Source: Flammeovirgaceae bacterium UBA2338
GTDB lineage: Bacteria; Bacteroidota; Bacteroidia; Cytophagales; Cyclobacteriaceae
DNA length: 64,000 bases
NCBI GenBank assembly: GCA_002344795.1
Contig: DDUM01000031.1
Location: forward strand, 124,001 to 188,000
Direction: 5' to 3'
Shown: one piece after another, positions 15,595 through 25,267 of the stretch
How positions within the stretch are numbered: the stretch's first letter is position 1
Layout: each line of letters starts with the position of its first letter
Made by a program: the position numbers and the translations under genes
The notes under the pieces: generated by a model
Told to the model about the DNA's origin: nothing
What the model saw: only the letters and a program-made list of their open reading frames with translations
The model's database searches: none

Positions 15595-17063
15595 GGCACT
15601 TCCTTACCATAATGGTCCTGTTGATTTTCTGTGCGAGCGCACAAGGCCAGACCATACGCGTAGGGGCAAAGCATTTTAACGAAGGGTATATTTTGGGTGA
15701 AATGCTGGCACAGCTCATTGAAAATGAAGGATATAGGGTTGAAAGAAAATTCAATTTGGGGGGAACAGCTGTTTGTTATGCGGCTTTGCGTGGAGGGGGA
15801 ATAGACCTTTACCCGGAATACACGGGCTCGCTGGCAGAAGAAATATTGAAAAGTGATAAGAAACTCGACCACCAGACACTTAATGAAGAGTTACAATCTC
15901 AACTGGGGTTAGAGATATCCCCTTCGTTTGGATTTAATAACACGTACGCACTCGCCACCACACCAAAAATTGCAGAATCCAGAGGGTTGATAACGATTTC
16001 AGATTTGCAGAAAGCAGATAACATAGTTGCGGCAGTGAGTTATGAGTTTTTAAAACGAAAGGATGGATGGGAAAACTTGAAGCGTGCGTATCAATTGAAA
16101 TTGAACCCTTCGGGTATTGAACATGGATTGGCGTACCAGGCACTTAACAGTAACAAAATTGAACTTACAGATGTGTATTCGACCGATGGGGAGATAGAAA
16201 AATACAATTTATTTTTATTAGTAGATGATTTGAGGTTCTTCCCCTCTTATTATGCCGTGGCAGTGTATAACCAGACCCTTGACCCAAAAATAAAAGCGAT
16301 TGCCAATAAATTGGAAGGGATGATCTCTGAGGACGAGATGCAGGAGATGAATTCGGAAGTGCTTTTCGAAAAAAAGTCTTTCAGCGAAGTAGCACATTCA
16401 TTTTTAATGAGAAAGAATCTGGTGCAGGAAAATACATTGAGAACAGACCCGAGTATGTGGAAGGAGATTGCAGGCAAGACCTGGGCGCATTTGGGGATAA
16501 CTGCTATTTCGCTGGGGTTGGCAATTCTGGTAGCGGTGCCGTTAGGTATTCTGCTTTTTATTTTTTCGGGGATCAGTCGCCCAGTATTATATTTTGTGGG
16601 GCTGTTACAAACGATACCCTCCATTGCGTTGCTCGCATTAATGATTCCTTTGCTTGGGATAGGGAGAGTGCCGGCCATTACTGCGTTGTTTCTCTATGCG
16701 TTGTTGCCGATTTTAAGAAATACGACCACTGGGCTTACCTCTGTTGATCCCATACTAAGAAAAGTGGCTAAGGGCATGGGGATGACCACCATTCAACAAC
16801 TTCGTTTTGTAGAGTTGCCGTTGGCCATGCCAGCGATTTTGGCGGGTATTCGCACAGCGGCAGTGATTACAATAGGAACGGCTACATTGGCTGCCTTTAT
16901 TGGAGCCGGGGGACTGGGAGAGTTTATTGTTACGGGTTTGGCGCTGAACAACACACAGTTGATTTTACAAGGCGCTATACCTGCTGCAGTCCTGGCTGTT
17001 GTAGTTGAATTTTTATTTGAGTTATTGGAGAAGGCTTTGATACCGAAGCACCTGAGGACGTAG
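15591..17063 (+). CDS. Fused substrate-binding protein / permease of an osmoprotectant ABC importer
   Basis: 490 residues. A signal sequence (MRHFLTIMVLLIFCASAQG) leads into a glycine-betaine/choline-type binding domain (about 20-275; IRVGAKHFNEGYILGEMLA, GGTAVCYAALRGGGIDLYPEYTG). From about residue 290 to 485 it is a permease of the OpuCB/ProW kind (IPSIALLALMIPLLGIGRVPA, EAA loop GMGMTTIQQLRFVELPLAMP, GTATLAAFIGAGGLGE). With the ATPase gene just before it, a two-gene importer for betaine, choline or a similar osmolyte is complete. The binding domain precedes the permease, the reverse of the better-known fusions. Confidence 0.92.
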   Translation: MRHFLTIMVLLIFCASAQGQTIRVGAKHFNEGYILGEMLAQLIENEGYRVERKFNLGGTAVCYAALRGGGIDLYPEYTGSLAEEILKSDKKLDHQTLNEELQSQLGLEISPSFGFNNTYALATTPKIAESRGLITISDLQKADNIVAAVSYEFLKRKDGWENLKRAYQLKLNPSGIEHGLAYQALNSNKIELTDVYSTDGEIEKYNLFLLVDDLRFFPSYYAVAVYNQTLDPKIKAIANKLEGMISEDEMQEMNSEVLFEKKSFSEVAHSFLMRKNLVQENTLRTDPSMWKEIAGKTWAHLGITAISLGLAILVAVPLGILLFIFSGISRPVLYFVGLLQTIPSIALLALMIPLLGIGRVPAITALFLYALLPILRNTTTGLTSVDPILRKVAKGMGMTTIQQLRFVELPLAMPAILAGIRTAAVITIGTATLAAFIGAGGLGEFIVTGLALNNTQLILQGAIPAAVLAVVVEFLFELLEKALIPKHLRT

Positions 17064-17066
17064 CGT

Positions 17067-17792
17067 TTAGTACACCCTCGTTCTCAGGCTACGGCCTAAA
17101 TGCAACTGAATGCCAAAGGCAGCCTGAACCGGAACGTGGTCAAAGAATGCATCATTAGGCATAGCCACATTCAATCCCAATTGAAACATGCCATTGAGAT
17201 TTTCCCCTAATCTAAATCGGGCAGTGGCGGCTGGCTCAATAAACAGATGTGCTCCTTCCTCTGGCATCTCTACAATAACTCCAGATTGAAACTCATTATA
17301 ATTCACAAGAGAAAATCTGGGTGTAAAGGCAAGGTTGAAGCTTCTGTAATTGGTGCCTATAGAGGGTTGTATAAAGATGCGATTGTATTTTCCAGTAACG
17401 ATTACCTCTTGCTGCCCCAGGCCGAGAAAACCGTATTGCCCAGTTGTGGTGCCTTTACCTTGTCCATAGCCTACGTACAATTCTATCTTTCGTGCTCGAG
17501 TGGCCTGATAGTATCCTATACCCCCTTCAAAAAAATTGTTCTTACGTTTAAAGGTTTGACTTTGATCATCGGGATCGTTACGAGTCTCGTTCAGAAAGGA
17601 GTAGTTTCCTATTACCCCAATATGGTCGGTAAGGGCAACGGCACCTTGTAAATCAAATCCTGTTCCGATAAATGCTGATCCTTGAAATTCGCCCTGCTCA
17701 CTGAATAAAGGTGTGTTCCTCATGTTGGGTACGTACATGGGTGCACACGAGGATAGAAGAGCAATAATGACAATAAAAGAGCTAAAGCGCAT
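17067..17792 (-). CDS. Putative outer-membrane-associated lipoprotein, beta-barrel-like
   Basis: 241 residues with a lipoprotein signal (lipobox LLSSC near residue 16). The mature part is rich in alternating strands (GSAFIGTGFDLQGAVALTD, ARKIELYVGYGQGKG, RFRLGENLNGMFQLGLNVAM, VQAAFGIQLHLGRSL), like a small membrane barrel. No family recognised. Reads 28 bases after the P1 peptidase gene on the same strand and so probably shares its mRNA. Convergent with the ABC permease gene with only 3 bases between. Confidence 0.72.
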   Translation of the reverse strand: MRFSSFIVIIALLSSCAPMYVPNMRNTPLFSEQGEFQGSAFIGTGFDLQGAVALTDHIGVIGNYSFLNETRNDPDDQSQTFKRKNNFFEGGIGYYQATRARKIELYVGYGQGKGTTTGQYGFLGLGQQEVIVTGKYNRIFIQPSIGTNYRSFNLAFTPRFSLVNYNEFQSGVIVEMPEEGAHLFIEPAATARFRLGENLNGMFQLGLNVAMPNDAFFDHVPVQAAFGIQLHLGRSLRTRVY

Positions 17793-17820
17793 GACAGACA
17801 GTTTTGAGGGATGAAATATA

Positions 17821-18984
17821 CTATTTCAATCGGTTGTATTTCTTCATTACCTCAATTAATCGATCATGGGGGATGGCATAAACCTTATTTCCGTCTCTGC
17901 CCACCATGGTTTCAGCAGCAATCATGGCATTTATAATTGACTCTTCTGTGGCCTGTGCTACCGCATCAAAGAACGGATTAATCATTTCATTGGGAAACAT
18001 TTTAAGATTAGCCAGCTTATCCATAGCGCCTACTTCAGGGTTGGCAGTGGAGAATGCTATAAAAATATCTCCTGATGAATTACCTCCCCGGCCACCAACG
18101 ACACCTACACCAAGCGCCACTCGTTTTACAAAACGATCAAGTTGATGGGGTAAGAAGGGTGCGTCTGTTGCGGCCACCACAATGATGGAGCCCTGGTCTT
18201 CATCGGGTTTTCCTGATGTGGGCATAAGATCTGTAATCTCTTTCCCTACAGGCACACCCGCAACAGTCAGTTGACTGCGTGCGCCATAGTTGGCTTGTAC
18301 TAAAACACCAACGGTATAAGTTCCAATTTTAGTTTCTACTATTCGGGAAGAAGTGCCAATGCCCCCCTTGAAGCTGTGAACGATCATGCCGGTGCCGCCC
18401 CCCACATTTCCTTCCGCAACAGGACCAGATGTAGCCCCTTGCATGGCCTCAAAAACATCGGCTTGTTTTACGTGGAAGCCGTTGATATCGTTGAGAAAAC
18501 CGTCCCATGTTTCAGCCACTACGGGCAAACTATAATCGCCTGAATAGCCACCGTCACTTAACTTTTTATTCACATACCATTGAATCACTGCATCACGTAC
18601 TGTCCCTACACTGTGTGTGTTAGTAATTAAAATGGGCGACCCCAAACAACCCGATTCATCGATCCACGTGGTTCCAGTCATTTCACCATTGCCATTCAAA
18701 GTAAACCAGGAGGCAAATACGCGTTCGATGGAATTTTTACCAAGCGGGAAAATAGCAGTGACCCCTGTTCGCGCGGGCCCTTTTCCTATTTCCAGTTTTC
18801 CGTCTCCTTTGATAATGGTTTTATGCCCTACTTCTACTCCCGGAACATCAGTAATGGCATTCAATTTTCCTGGAGTCCCATCAAAGGGGATTTTTAAATC
18901 TCTTGCCCGGGGCTTGTTGGTTTGTGCATTGGTAATACAAGTGGCAAACAAGAGGATGAGGGTGATTATTCGTGTGATTGGCAT
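17821..18984 (-). CDS. P1 family peptidase (DmpA-type, Ntn hydrolase)
   Basis: 387 residues with signal peptide ending in TNAQ. Family members are aminopeptidases (DmpA, BapA) that cleave themselves into two chains and use the new N-terminal Ser as nucleophile. Here the processing motif is GGRGGNSSGDIFIAF, with predicted cleavage between Asn302 and Ser303. Upstream, the DVPGVEVGHKTI opening and the TNTHSVGTVRDAV and GGGTGM segments are typical. It should act in the periplasm on peptides with small N-terminal residues, possibly beta- or D-amino acids. The downstream lipoprotein gene may be co-transcribed. Confidence 0.93.
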   Translation of the reverse strand: MPITRIITLILLFATCITNAQTNKPRARDLKIPFDGTPGKLNAITDVPGVEVGHKTIIKGDGKLEIGKGPARTGVTAIFPLGKNSIERVFASWFTLNGNGEMTGTTWIDESGCLGSPILITNTHSVGTVRDAVIQWYVNKKLSDGGYSGDYSLPVVAETWDGFLNDINGFHVKQADVFEAMQGATSGPVAEGNVGGGTGMIVHSFKGGIGTSSRIVETKIGTYTVGVLVQANYGARSQLTVAGVPVGKEITDLMPTSGKPDEDQGSIIVVAATDAPFLPHQLDRFVKRVALGVGVVGGRGGNSSGDIFIAFSTANPEVGAMDKLANLKMFPNEMINPFFDAVAQATEESIINAMIAAETMVGRDGNKVYAIPHDRLIEVMKKYNRLK

Positions 18985-19068
18985 AGCGGTATAAAACTTT
19001 GTTATGTAAATTACCCAGAATTGTGAAAGAATAGGTATAGTCTAACCAGTCATTTTTAAATTTTACAG

Positions 19069-19659
19069 ATGAAGTTTGATGTTGAACAAATCAATAACCT
19101 GATATCCGGACGGAGATCCGTTTTCCCTAAAGATTATATTCAAGGAAAGACAGTTGACGATCGAATTGTAAACCAGATTTTGGAAAATGCCAATTGGGCG
19201 CCAACGCATAGGCTAACAGAGCCTTGGCGTTTTGTTGTGTTCAGTGGAGAAGGGTTAAAAAAACTGGCGGCTTTTCAGGCAGCATGTTACAAAGAGGTGA
19301 CTGCCAAAGAGGGTGGATTTAAAGAAGAGCGGTATCAAAATTTGCTTACCAAACCTATGGAGTCCTCTCATATTATAGCAGTGGGAATGAAACGGGATAA
19401 AGAAAACAGAATAAGGGAAGTGGAGGAGATTGGGGCGGTTTTTTGTGCGATTCAAAATATGTACCTCACGGCTACAGCTTATGGAGTAGGGTGTTACCTC
19501 AGTACGGGAGGGATTACTTATTTTGATGAGGCGAAGTCTTTTTTTGGATGGGGTGAACACGACAAATTGATTGGATTCTTTAACCTGGGTGTAATTGACT
19601 GTGAATTGAAACCCGGGAGGAGAAAACCTATTGGTGATAAAGTACAATGGATAAACTAG
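19069..19659 (+). CDS. Nitroreductase family protein
   Basis: 196 residues, FMN-dependent NAD(P)H oxidoreductase fold. Visible features are the N-terminal ISGRRSVFPKDY (FMN phosphate-binding Arg region), NANWAPTHRLTEPWRFVVF, the loop QNMYLTATAYGVGCYLSTGG, and FFNLGVIDC near the end. The physiological substrate cannot be told. The dehydratase gene starts 10 bases after its stop, so the two are likely an operon. Confidence 0.92.
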   Translation: MKFDVEQINNLISGRRSVFPKDYIQGKTVDDRIVNQILENANWAPTHRLTEPWRFVVFSGEGLKKLAAFQAACYKEVTAKEGGFKEERYQNLLTKPMESSHIIAVGMKRDKENRIREVEEIGAVFCAIQNMYLTATAYGVGCYLSTGGITYFDEAKSFFGWGEHDKLIGFFNLGVIDCELKPGRRKPIGDKVQWIN

Positions 19660-19669
19660 ACAGAAAAAT

Positions 19670-20632
19670 ATGAATCAGGTTCCTACTCAGGATGACTTAT
19701 TACTGGCACATGAACGAATTAAAACATATGTTCATCAAACTTCCGTGATGACTTCGGGAAGTATTGATACCATTGCGGGATGCCAAATATTTTTTAAATG
19801 TGAAAATTTTCAAAAAATAGGGGCTTTCAAAGCGCGAGGTGCCATGAACGCTGTTTTGAATTTGTCGGAAGAGGAAAGGAAAAAGGGAGTGGCAACTCAC
19901 TCATCGGGTAACCATGCGCAGGCATTGGCACGAGCTGCCAGGATCATGGGAGTGAAAGCTTACATCGTGATGCCCCGCACAGCGCCTGATATTAAAAAGA
20001 AAGGGGTTCGTGCTTTTGGTGGCGAGATCACGGAATGCGAACCAACACTCGAAGCAAGGGAGTCCACATTAGCAAAAGTGATTGCAGAAACGGGGGCAAC
20101 AGAAATTCATCCATTTAATAATTATGATGTGATGGCTGGCCAGGCAACGGCTGCCATTGAGTTGTTTGATGAAACGGAAGATTTAGACTTTTTACTGGTT
20201 CCGGTTGGCGGAGGCGGTTTGTTAAGCGGAACATTATTGGCTGCAAAATACTTTTCACCTAAAACCAAGGTGATTGCAGGTGAACCGGAAGGCGCAGATG
20301 ACACATACCGGTCAATCCAAAGTGGTAAGATTGAAAAATCTCAGGCCAATTCAGTGGCGGACGGACTGCTCACCTCTCTGGGAGACAAAACATTTCCACT
20401 TATTAAGGAAATGGTAAATGAGGTAATTACCGTTAGTGACAAAGAGATCATTGAGGCCATGAGGTTGATATGGGAGCGCGTAAAAATTATTGTGGAGCCA
20501 TCATGCGCGGTTCCCTTTGCGGCCGTGTTGAAAGAAAAAGAGAAGTTCTCTGGTAAGAGAGTAGGGATTATACTTTCTGGGGGCAATGTAGATTTGGAGA
20601 GGGCCTTTAAATTATTTGAATCAATTAGTTAA
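19670..20632 (+). CDS. PLP-dependent threonine/serine dehydratase
   Basis: 320 residues, fold-type II PLP enzyme. The Schiff-base lysine is Lys54 in GAFKARGAMNA; SSGNHAQALA binds the substrate/phosphate region and PVGGGGLLSG (about residues 177-186) the cofactor phosphate. No regulatory ACT domain, so it resembles catabolic threonine dehydratase or serine racemase rather than biosynthetic IlvA. Converts Thr/Ser to 2-oxobutyrate/pyruvate and ammonia. Co-transcribed with the nitroreductase. A palindromic repeat element follows. Confidence 0.94.
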   Translation: MNQVPTQDDLLLAHERIKTYVHQTSVMTSGSIDTIAGCQIFFKCENFQKIGAFKARGAMNAVLNLSEEERKKGVATHSSGNHAQALARAARIMGVKAYIVMPRTAPDIKKKGVRAFGGEITECEPTLEARESTLAKVIAETGATEIHPFNNYDVMAGQATAAIELFDETEDLDFLLVPVGGGGLLSGTLLAAKYFSPKTKVIAGEPEGADDTYRSIQSGKIEKSQANSVADGLLTSLGDKTFPLIKEMVNEVITVSDKEIIEAMRLIWERVKIIVEPSCAVPFAAVLKEKEKFSGKRVGIILSGGNVDLERAFKLFESIS

Positions 20633-20674
20633 CCGCTGAGACGCAAAGGCACAAAGTCCTCTCCGTCTCAGCAA
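20633..20674. terminator. Hairpin between convergent genes, repeat-like sequence
   Basis: 9-bp perfect stem GCTGAGACG (20635-20643) with CGTCTCAGC (20664-20672); the loop reads CAAAGGCACAAAGTCCTCTC. The GAGACGCAAAGGCACAAAG wording resembles a family of short dispersed intergenic repeats seen in many bacterial genomes. It lacks a strong T tract on either side, so its role as a terminator is uncertain. Confidence 0.45.
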
Positions 20675-20684
20675 TTGAAATCAT

Positions 20685-22913
20685 TTAATTCCCTCTCTTA
20701 AACTGATCGAACTTAGAATCTGTCCTCTTCGGGAACACATTGTCAGAAACGTTCACGTCTGCTGTTGCGCGATTAGGATCGATAACAATATGGGTGACCT
20801 CTTTATCTTTTACAAAAACCTTGGTCACCTCCTTTTCATTCAATCGCCAGATTTCCGCAGGAATCATTTCAATTTCAGTAGACCCATCTTTGTAAGTCCA
20901 TTCAATAATGATAGGACTTAGCAAACCTCCCGTGTTGCGCAGCGTAAGCTCGTAAAGATTTTTTCCCTGCAATTTCTGACGTACGGCATCGTCATTGATT
21001 CTACTTCTGAAATCGCGATAAGTATCTTCAGAAGTATTTTCTACAGTCAATGGTTGAGGACCCGCACTGAAGTCATAGGCCTTGTTGGCGGTGGTGTTGG
21101 CAGCAAGGTCTCCTTGTTTTACAGTTACAGTTTTCTTTTCAGGATCCATTTGTTCTTCCTTCACTTGAAACCACTTTACATCTTCCAGCGTCAGGTCTAC
21201 ATGGTCTGTAGTGTAGAACCATCCTCTCCAGAACCAATCCAGGTCTACACCAGAGGCGTCCTCCATGCTTCTAAAGAAGTCTGCCGGGGCAGGATGTTTG
21301 AAAGCCCAACGCTCTGCGTATTCTTTAAAGGCCCTGTCAAAATTTTCAGGCCCCATAATGGTTTCACGCAAAAGCACCAACGCAGCGGAGGGTTTGGTAT
21401 AACCGTTCGGGCCAAAGCTGGTGGCTTGATTGTCAGATTGCGCCATGATAGGCCGCATGATGCTTTTGTCCCCTTTCATAAACGGAACTATACCTTTGGG
21501 GGTGCCGCTGGTGATATCGAAGCCATCGTACCGTGTGCGCACAGTTTCATGCTCAAGAAAAGTATTCAATCCCTCATCCATCCAGGTCCATTGTCTTTCA
21601 TCTGAATTTACAATCATGGGAAAGAAATTATGTCCCACCTCATGCACAATCACCCCGACCATTCCTTCTAAAACACGTTGAGAATACTTGCCATTTTTGT
21701 CGGGTCTTCCATAGTTGAAACATATCATCGGGTACTCCATGCCCTGATCAGCGGTGTGAACAGAGTAAGCCGTTGGATAAGGATAATCAAATGTTCTTGC
21801 AGAATAAACCTCTAAAGTGTTTTTAATGGCTTTGGTAGATTCTTTCTCCCAAAGCGGATTGCCTTCTTTCGGATATAGGGATTGTGCCAATGGTGTTTTA
21901 TCACCCACCTTAACGGCCATCGCATCCCAAATGAATTTTCTCGAAGTGGCGAAGGCAACATCGCGAACGTTTTCAGCTTGAAATACCCAGGTACTTTTTT
22001 TCTTTGACCTGGATTTCTCATTCTTTTTTGCCTCTGCCTCAGTTACGATGAAAACAGGTTTGTCAAATGTTTGCTGTGCCCGGTTGAACCTCTCCAACTG
22101 ATCCTTGCTCAACACTTCCTGTGGATTTTGTAGCCATCCGGTTGCCCCAACGATGAAGTCGCTGGGCACAGTGATTCTTACTTTGTAGTTACCGAAAGTA
22201 AGCGCGTACTCACCACGGCCTAAAAATTGTTTGTTCTGCCATCCTTCATAATCATCGAATACACACATGCGGGGAAACCACTGTGCGCAGGTATACAATC
22301 GGTTATCATCTTCAGGGAAATATTCATAACCACCCCGCTCGCTAAATTTCATGCGATCGTATTCGCGGTAGCTCCATTCTACTATAAATTTGTAGGTGTC
22401 GCCAGTTTTTAATGCTGTGGGCAAATCAATCCTCATCATGGTGAAGTTGATGGTATAGGGAAGTGCTTTACCTGTGGCAGCATCTTTTACGGATTTAATG
22501 GTATACCCGCCTTCATAATCGTATCCATACCCGCCCAGGGATTCGGCTAAGAATTTTGCGGGCACTGAATCGCGGATAATATTATTACTGGTTTTGTCTG
22601 TCATGTTGCCTTCAGACAGTTTGTTTTGATCCAGTTGCATCCAGAGGAAACGCAATGTCTCAGGGGAGTTGTTGAAGTAAGTAACCGTTTCCTTACCGGT
22701 TATCATTTGCGTTTCGTCATTCAACTCCACATCGATTTCATAATCAGCACGTTGTTGCCAATAGCTGGGGCCGGGAGCTCCAGAACTGCTGCGATAGCTA
22801 TTGGGAGTAGGAAGTTCAGGGCCTAACTGCTCGAATTTGCCTTGCCAGTTTTGTTGTGCGAAAGCGGACAATGAACCAAAAAACAGAATCAGGTATAATG
22901 AAAATGAGCGCAT
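20685..22913 (-). CDS. M1 family metallopeptidase, paralogue A
   Basis: 742 residues, secreted (signal peptide ending SAFAQ). Zinc site HEVGH with His424, Glu425 and His428, and third ligand Glu447 in WMDEG, spaced as in M1 aminopeptidases. The exopeptidase loop reads GMEYP (401-405) where the family has GxMEN. The N-terminal beta-domain (about 50-270; VELNDETQMITGKETVTY) and a helical C-terminal part with FWRGWFYTTDHVDLTLEDVKW are present. First or last of three tandem paralogues; a terminator between it and paralogue B makes it a separate transcript. Peptide degradation outside the cytoplasm is the likely role. Confidence 0.93.
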   Translation of the reverse strand: MRSFSLYLILFFGSLSAFAQQNWQGKFEQLGPELPTPNSYRSSSGAPGPSYWQQRADYEIDVELNDETQMITGKETVTYFNNSPETLRFLWMQLDQNKLSEGNMTDKTSNNIIRDSVPAKFLAESLGGYGYDYEGGYTIKSVKDAATGKALPYTINFTMMRIDLPTALKTGDTYKFIVEWSYREYDRMKFSERGGYEYFPEDDNRLYTCAQWFPRMCVFDDYEGWQNKQFLGRGEYALTFGNYKVRITVPSDFIVGATGWLQNPQEVLSKDQLERFNRAQQTFDKPVFIVTEAEAKKNEKSRSKKKSTWVFQAENVRDVAFATSRKFIWDAMAVKVGDKTPLAQSLYPKEGNPLWEKESTKAIKNTLEVYSARTFDYPYPTAYSVHTADQGMEYPMICFNYGRPDKNGKYSQRVLEGMVGVIVHEVGHNFFPMIVNSDERQWTWMDEGLNTFLEHETVRTRYDGFDITSGTPKGIVPFMKGDKSIMRPIMAQSDNQATSFGPNGYTKPSAALVLLRETIMGPENFDRAFKEYAERWAFKHPAPADFFRSMEDASGVDLDWFWRGWFYTTDHVDLTLEDVKWFQVKEEQMDPEKKTVTVKQGDLAANTTANKAYDFSAGPQPLTVENTSEDTYRDFRSRINDDAVRQKLQGKNLYELTLRNTGGLLSPIIIEWTYKDGSTEIEMIPAEIWRLNEKEVTKVFVKDKEVTHIVIDPNRATADVNVSDNVFPKRTDSKFDQFKRGN

Positions 22914-22943
22914 ATGGTATTAATTAAATCATGTATAAACGAA

Positions 22944-22973
22944 GAAGTCATTTCGTTAAAACGAAATGACTTC
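22944..22973 (-). terminator. Strong hairpin terminator after M1 paralogue B
   Basis: A perfect 13-bp stem (GAAGTCATTTCGT at 22944-22956 with ACGAAATGACTTC at 22961-22973) and a 4-base loop, followed on the minus strand by a T-rich stretch (TTCGTTTATA). It ends the HupE-M1C-M1B transcript 24 bases after the M1B stop. Confidence 0.85.
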
Positions 22974-22996
22974 AAAATTGATAAATAAATGTAAGA

Positions 22997-25237
22997 CTAT
23001 TTTCCCCCTTTTTTCCTAAGCTCGTCAAATTTAGAAGCTTGTTTTACCCTAGGAAACACATTGTCATCGGTATTCACGTCTGCAGTTTCTTTGAGCGGAT
23101 CAATAACGATGTTCACCACCTCCTTATCTTTTACAAAAACTTTCTTTATTTGATTTTCATTCAGCCTCCAGATTTCAGCCGGGATACGTTCAATTTCCTT
23201 AGTGCCGTCTTTGTAAGTCCATTCAATGATTACAGGCATCACCAGGCCTCCTTTGTTACTCAAGGTAATTTCATATAAATTTTTGTTCTCCAGCTTACTG
23301 ATTACCGCTTTATCATCAATGCGGTTTTGGAATTCACCATAAAAACTGGCATCCGCAGGAATCACACTGAAGGGTTGAGGACCGTCATTAAAATTATCTG
23401 AATTATGTCCCTCACCAGCGCCAGCAGTGGCTAAATCCCCTTTTTTAACCTTTGTGCCCTTGTTTTCAAGGGTGGTCTCATCTTTTTTCACCTGATACCA
23501 CTTCACCGCATCAACCGATACATCCGTGTTGTCAGTAGAGTAAAACCATCCCCTCCAGAACCAATCCAGGTCTACTCCGGAAGCATCTTCCATGGTGCGG
23601 AAAAAGTCCGCAGGTTTTGGATGCTTAAACGCCCAGCGTTCAGCGTATTCTTTAAATGCCTTGTCGAATAGTTCGGGTCCCATAACGGTTTCTCTTAAAA
23701 TGTTAAGCGCAGTGGCTGCTTTTCCATATTGCTCTGAACCATACTGGATCACATTTTCAGCACTTGTCATAAGCGGGCGTTGCGTCTCCTTATCCCCCAT
23801 CATGTAGGGAACAATTGCTTCCGCGGGGCCTCTGCGTTGAGGCATGTCAGGGTAATGCTCTACTTGTGTAAGGTACTGCACAAAAGTATCGAAGCCTTCA
23901 TCCAACCAGGCCCATTGACGTTCGTCTGAGTTGATAATCATAGGGAAAAAATTGTGGCCGACTTCGTGAACGATTACACCAATCATTGCCCACTTGGTGC
24001 GATCGGGAATTGTTCCATCAGGTTGTGGCCTTCCTCCATTGAAGCAAATCATCGGGTACTCCATACCAATGTTGGCCATGTGAACAGAGATAGCAACGGG
24101 ATAGGGATAATCAATTGTATACTTTGAAAAGGTTGTAATTGTATTTTTAACAGCTTTTGTAGATTCCCGCTCCCAAAGTGGATTCCCTTCTTTGGGATAA
24201 TAAGACATCGCCATCACAGTTTTGCCGCCAAGCTTTACCGCCTGGGCATCCCAAATAAATCTTCGTGAACTGGTAAAGGCAAAATCCCTAACGTTATCGG
24301 CTTTGTATACCCAGGTTTTCTTTTGTTTTGATTTTGATTTTTCGCGTTGGATGGCTTCATCCTGTGTAGCAATAATTACAGGCTTATCATATGATTTTTT
24401 AGCGAGCTCAAATCGCTCTATTTCCTTTTTGGAAAGCACATCCTGAGGGTTTTGCAATTCTCCTGTTGAACCCACAATATGGTCTGCAGGGACAGTAATA
24501 CTTACTTTGTAATTTCCGAAGGAAAGTGTGAACTCACCTTGACCAAGGAATTGTTTGTTTTGCCAGCCTTCATAATCGTCATACACACACATGCGTGGAA
24601 ACCAATGGGTGATGCCATACACATAATTGTCATCCGCTGGGAAATACTCCATTCCACCTCTGCGACCCACTTCGCGCTCGTTCAGCCTGTCACTTACCGG
24701 ATACGACCACTCGATGTTGAAAGAATATTTTTCTCCGGTTTTTAATGGCTTTGGCAAATCTACACGCATCATGGTGGCGTTGATAAAATTAGGCAGATCT
24801 TTTCCTACTAGATCTTTTACTGACTTGATGGTGTAACCACCCTTGTAATCACCATACAGATCCAGATCGCGCTGCAATTGATCTATGGAAACATTTTCAC
24901 CCAGGCTATTGGTTTTGATTTTATCTGTTGTATTTCCCTCAGCCAAGATATTTTGATCGAGTTGAAGCCACAAATATTTAAGTTGATCGGGAGAGTTATT
25001 GGTGTAGGTAATGGTTTCTTTACCAATGATCATATGTGTTTCGTCATTCAATTCTACATCGATCACATAATCTGCCTGCTGTTGCCAGTATTTGTAACCG
25101 GGAGCACCGGAGGCAGATCGGTATTGGTTAGGGGTAGGTAACTGTTGCCCCAACTGTTCAAATTTACTGTTCCATCCCTCTTGAGCAAAAGAGGGTATTG
25201 CAATGGCAATTAAAATCAAACCTAACAGGTTCTTCAT
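22997..25237 (-). CDS. M1 family metallopeptidase, paralogue B
   Basis: 746 residues from the ATG at 25237 (signal peptide MKNLLGLILIAIAIPSFAQ; a track-style start 8 codons upstream is in frame but less likely). Very similar to paralogues A and C along the whole length: same GMEYP, VIVHEVGHNFFPMI zinc motif and DEG ligand (LDEGFDTF here). The C-terminal half carries GWFYSTDNTDVSVDAVKW. A secreted zinc peptidase. 30 bases after the stop of paralogue C, thus co-transcribed with it. Terminated by the 13-bp hairpin. Confidence 0.93.
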   Translation of the reverse strand: MKNLLGLILIAIAIPSFAQEGWNSKFEQLGQQLPTPNQYRSASGAPGYKYWQQQADYVIDVELNDETHMIIGKETITYTNNSPDQLKYLWLQLDQNILAEGNTTDKIKTNSLGENVSIDQLQRDLDLYGDYKGGYTIKSVKDLVGKDLPNFINATMMRVDLPKPLKTGEKYSFNIEWSYPVSDRLNEREVGRRGGMEYFPADDNYVYGITHWFPRMCVYDDYEGWQNKQFLGQGEFTLSFGNYKVSITVPADHIVGSTGELQNPQDVLSKKEIERFELAKKSYDKPVIIATQDEAIQREKSKSKQKKTWVYKADNVRDFAFTSSRRFIWDAQAVKLGGKTVMAMSYYPKEGNPLWERESTKAVKNTITTFSKYTIDYPYPVAISVHMANIGMEYPMICFNGGRPQPDGTIPDRTKWAMIGVIVHEVGHNFFPMIINSDERQWAWLDEGFDTFVQYLTQVEHYPDMPQRRGPAEAIVPYMMGDKETQRPLMTSAENVIQYGSEQYGKAATALNILRETVMGPELFDKAFKEYAERWAFKHPKPADFFRTMEDASGVDLDWFWRGWFYSTDNTDVSVDAVKWYQVKKDETTLENKGTKVKKGDLATAGAGEGHNSDNFNDGPQPFSVIPADASFYGEFQNRIDDKAVISKLENKNLYEITLSNKGGLVMPVIIEWTYKDGTKEIERIPAEIWRLNENQIKKVFVKDKEVVNIVIDPLKETADVNTDDNVFPRVKQASKFDELRKKGGK

Positions 25238-25267
25238 ATTAATATTTTTTAGGGTTGTCATGTTGTT

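Noticed and set aside
21054..21605. Plus-strand frame of 183 codons inside M1 paralogue A
   Set aside because: Lies wholly inside a gene with intact zinc motifs; composition untypical and no motif.
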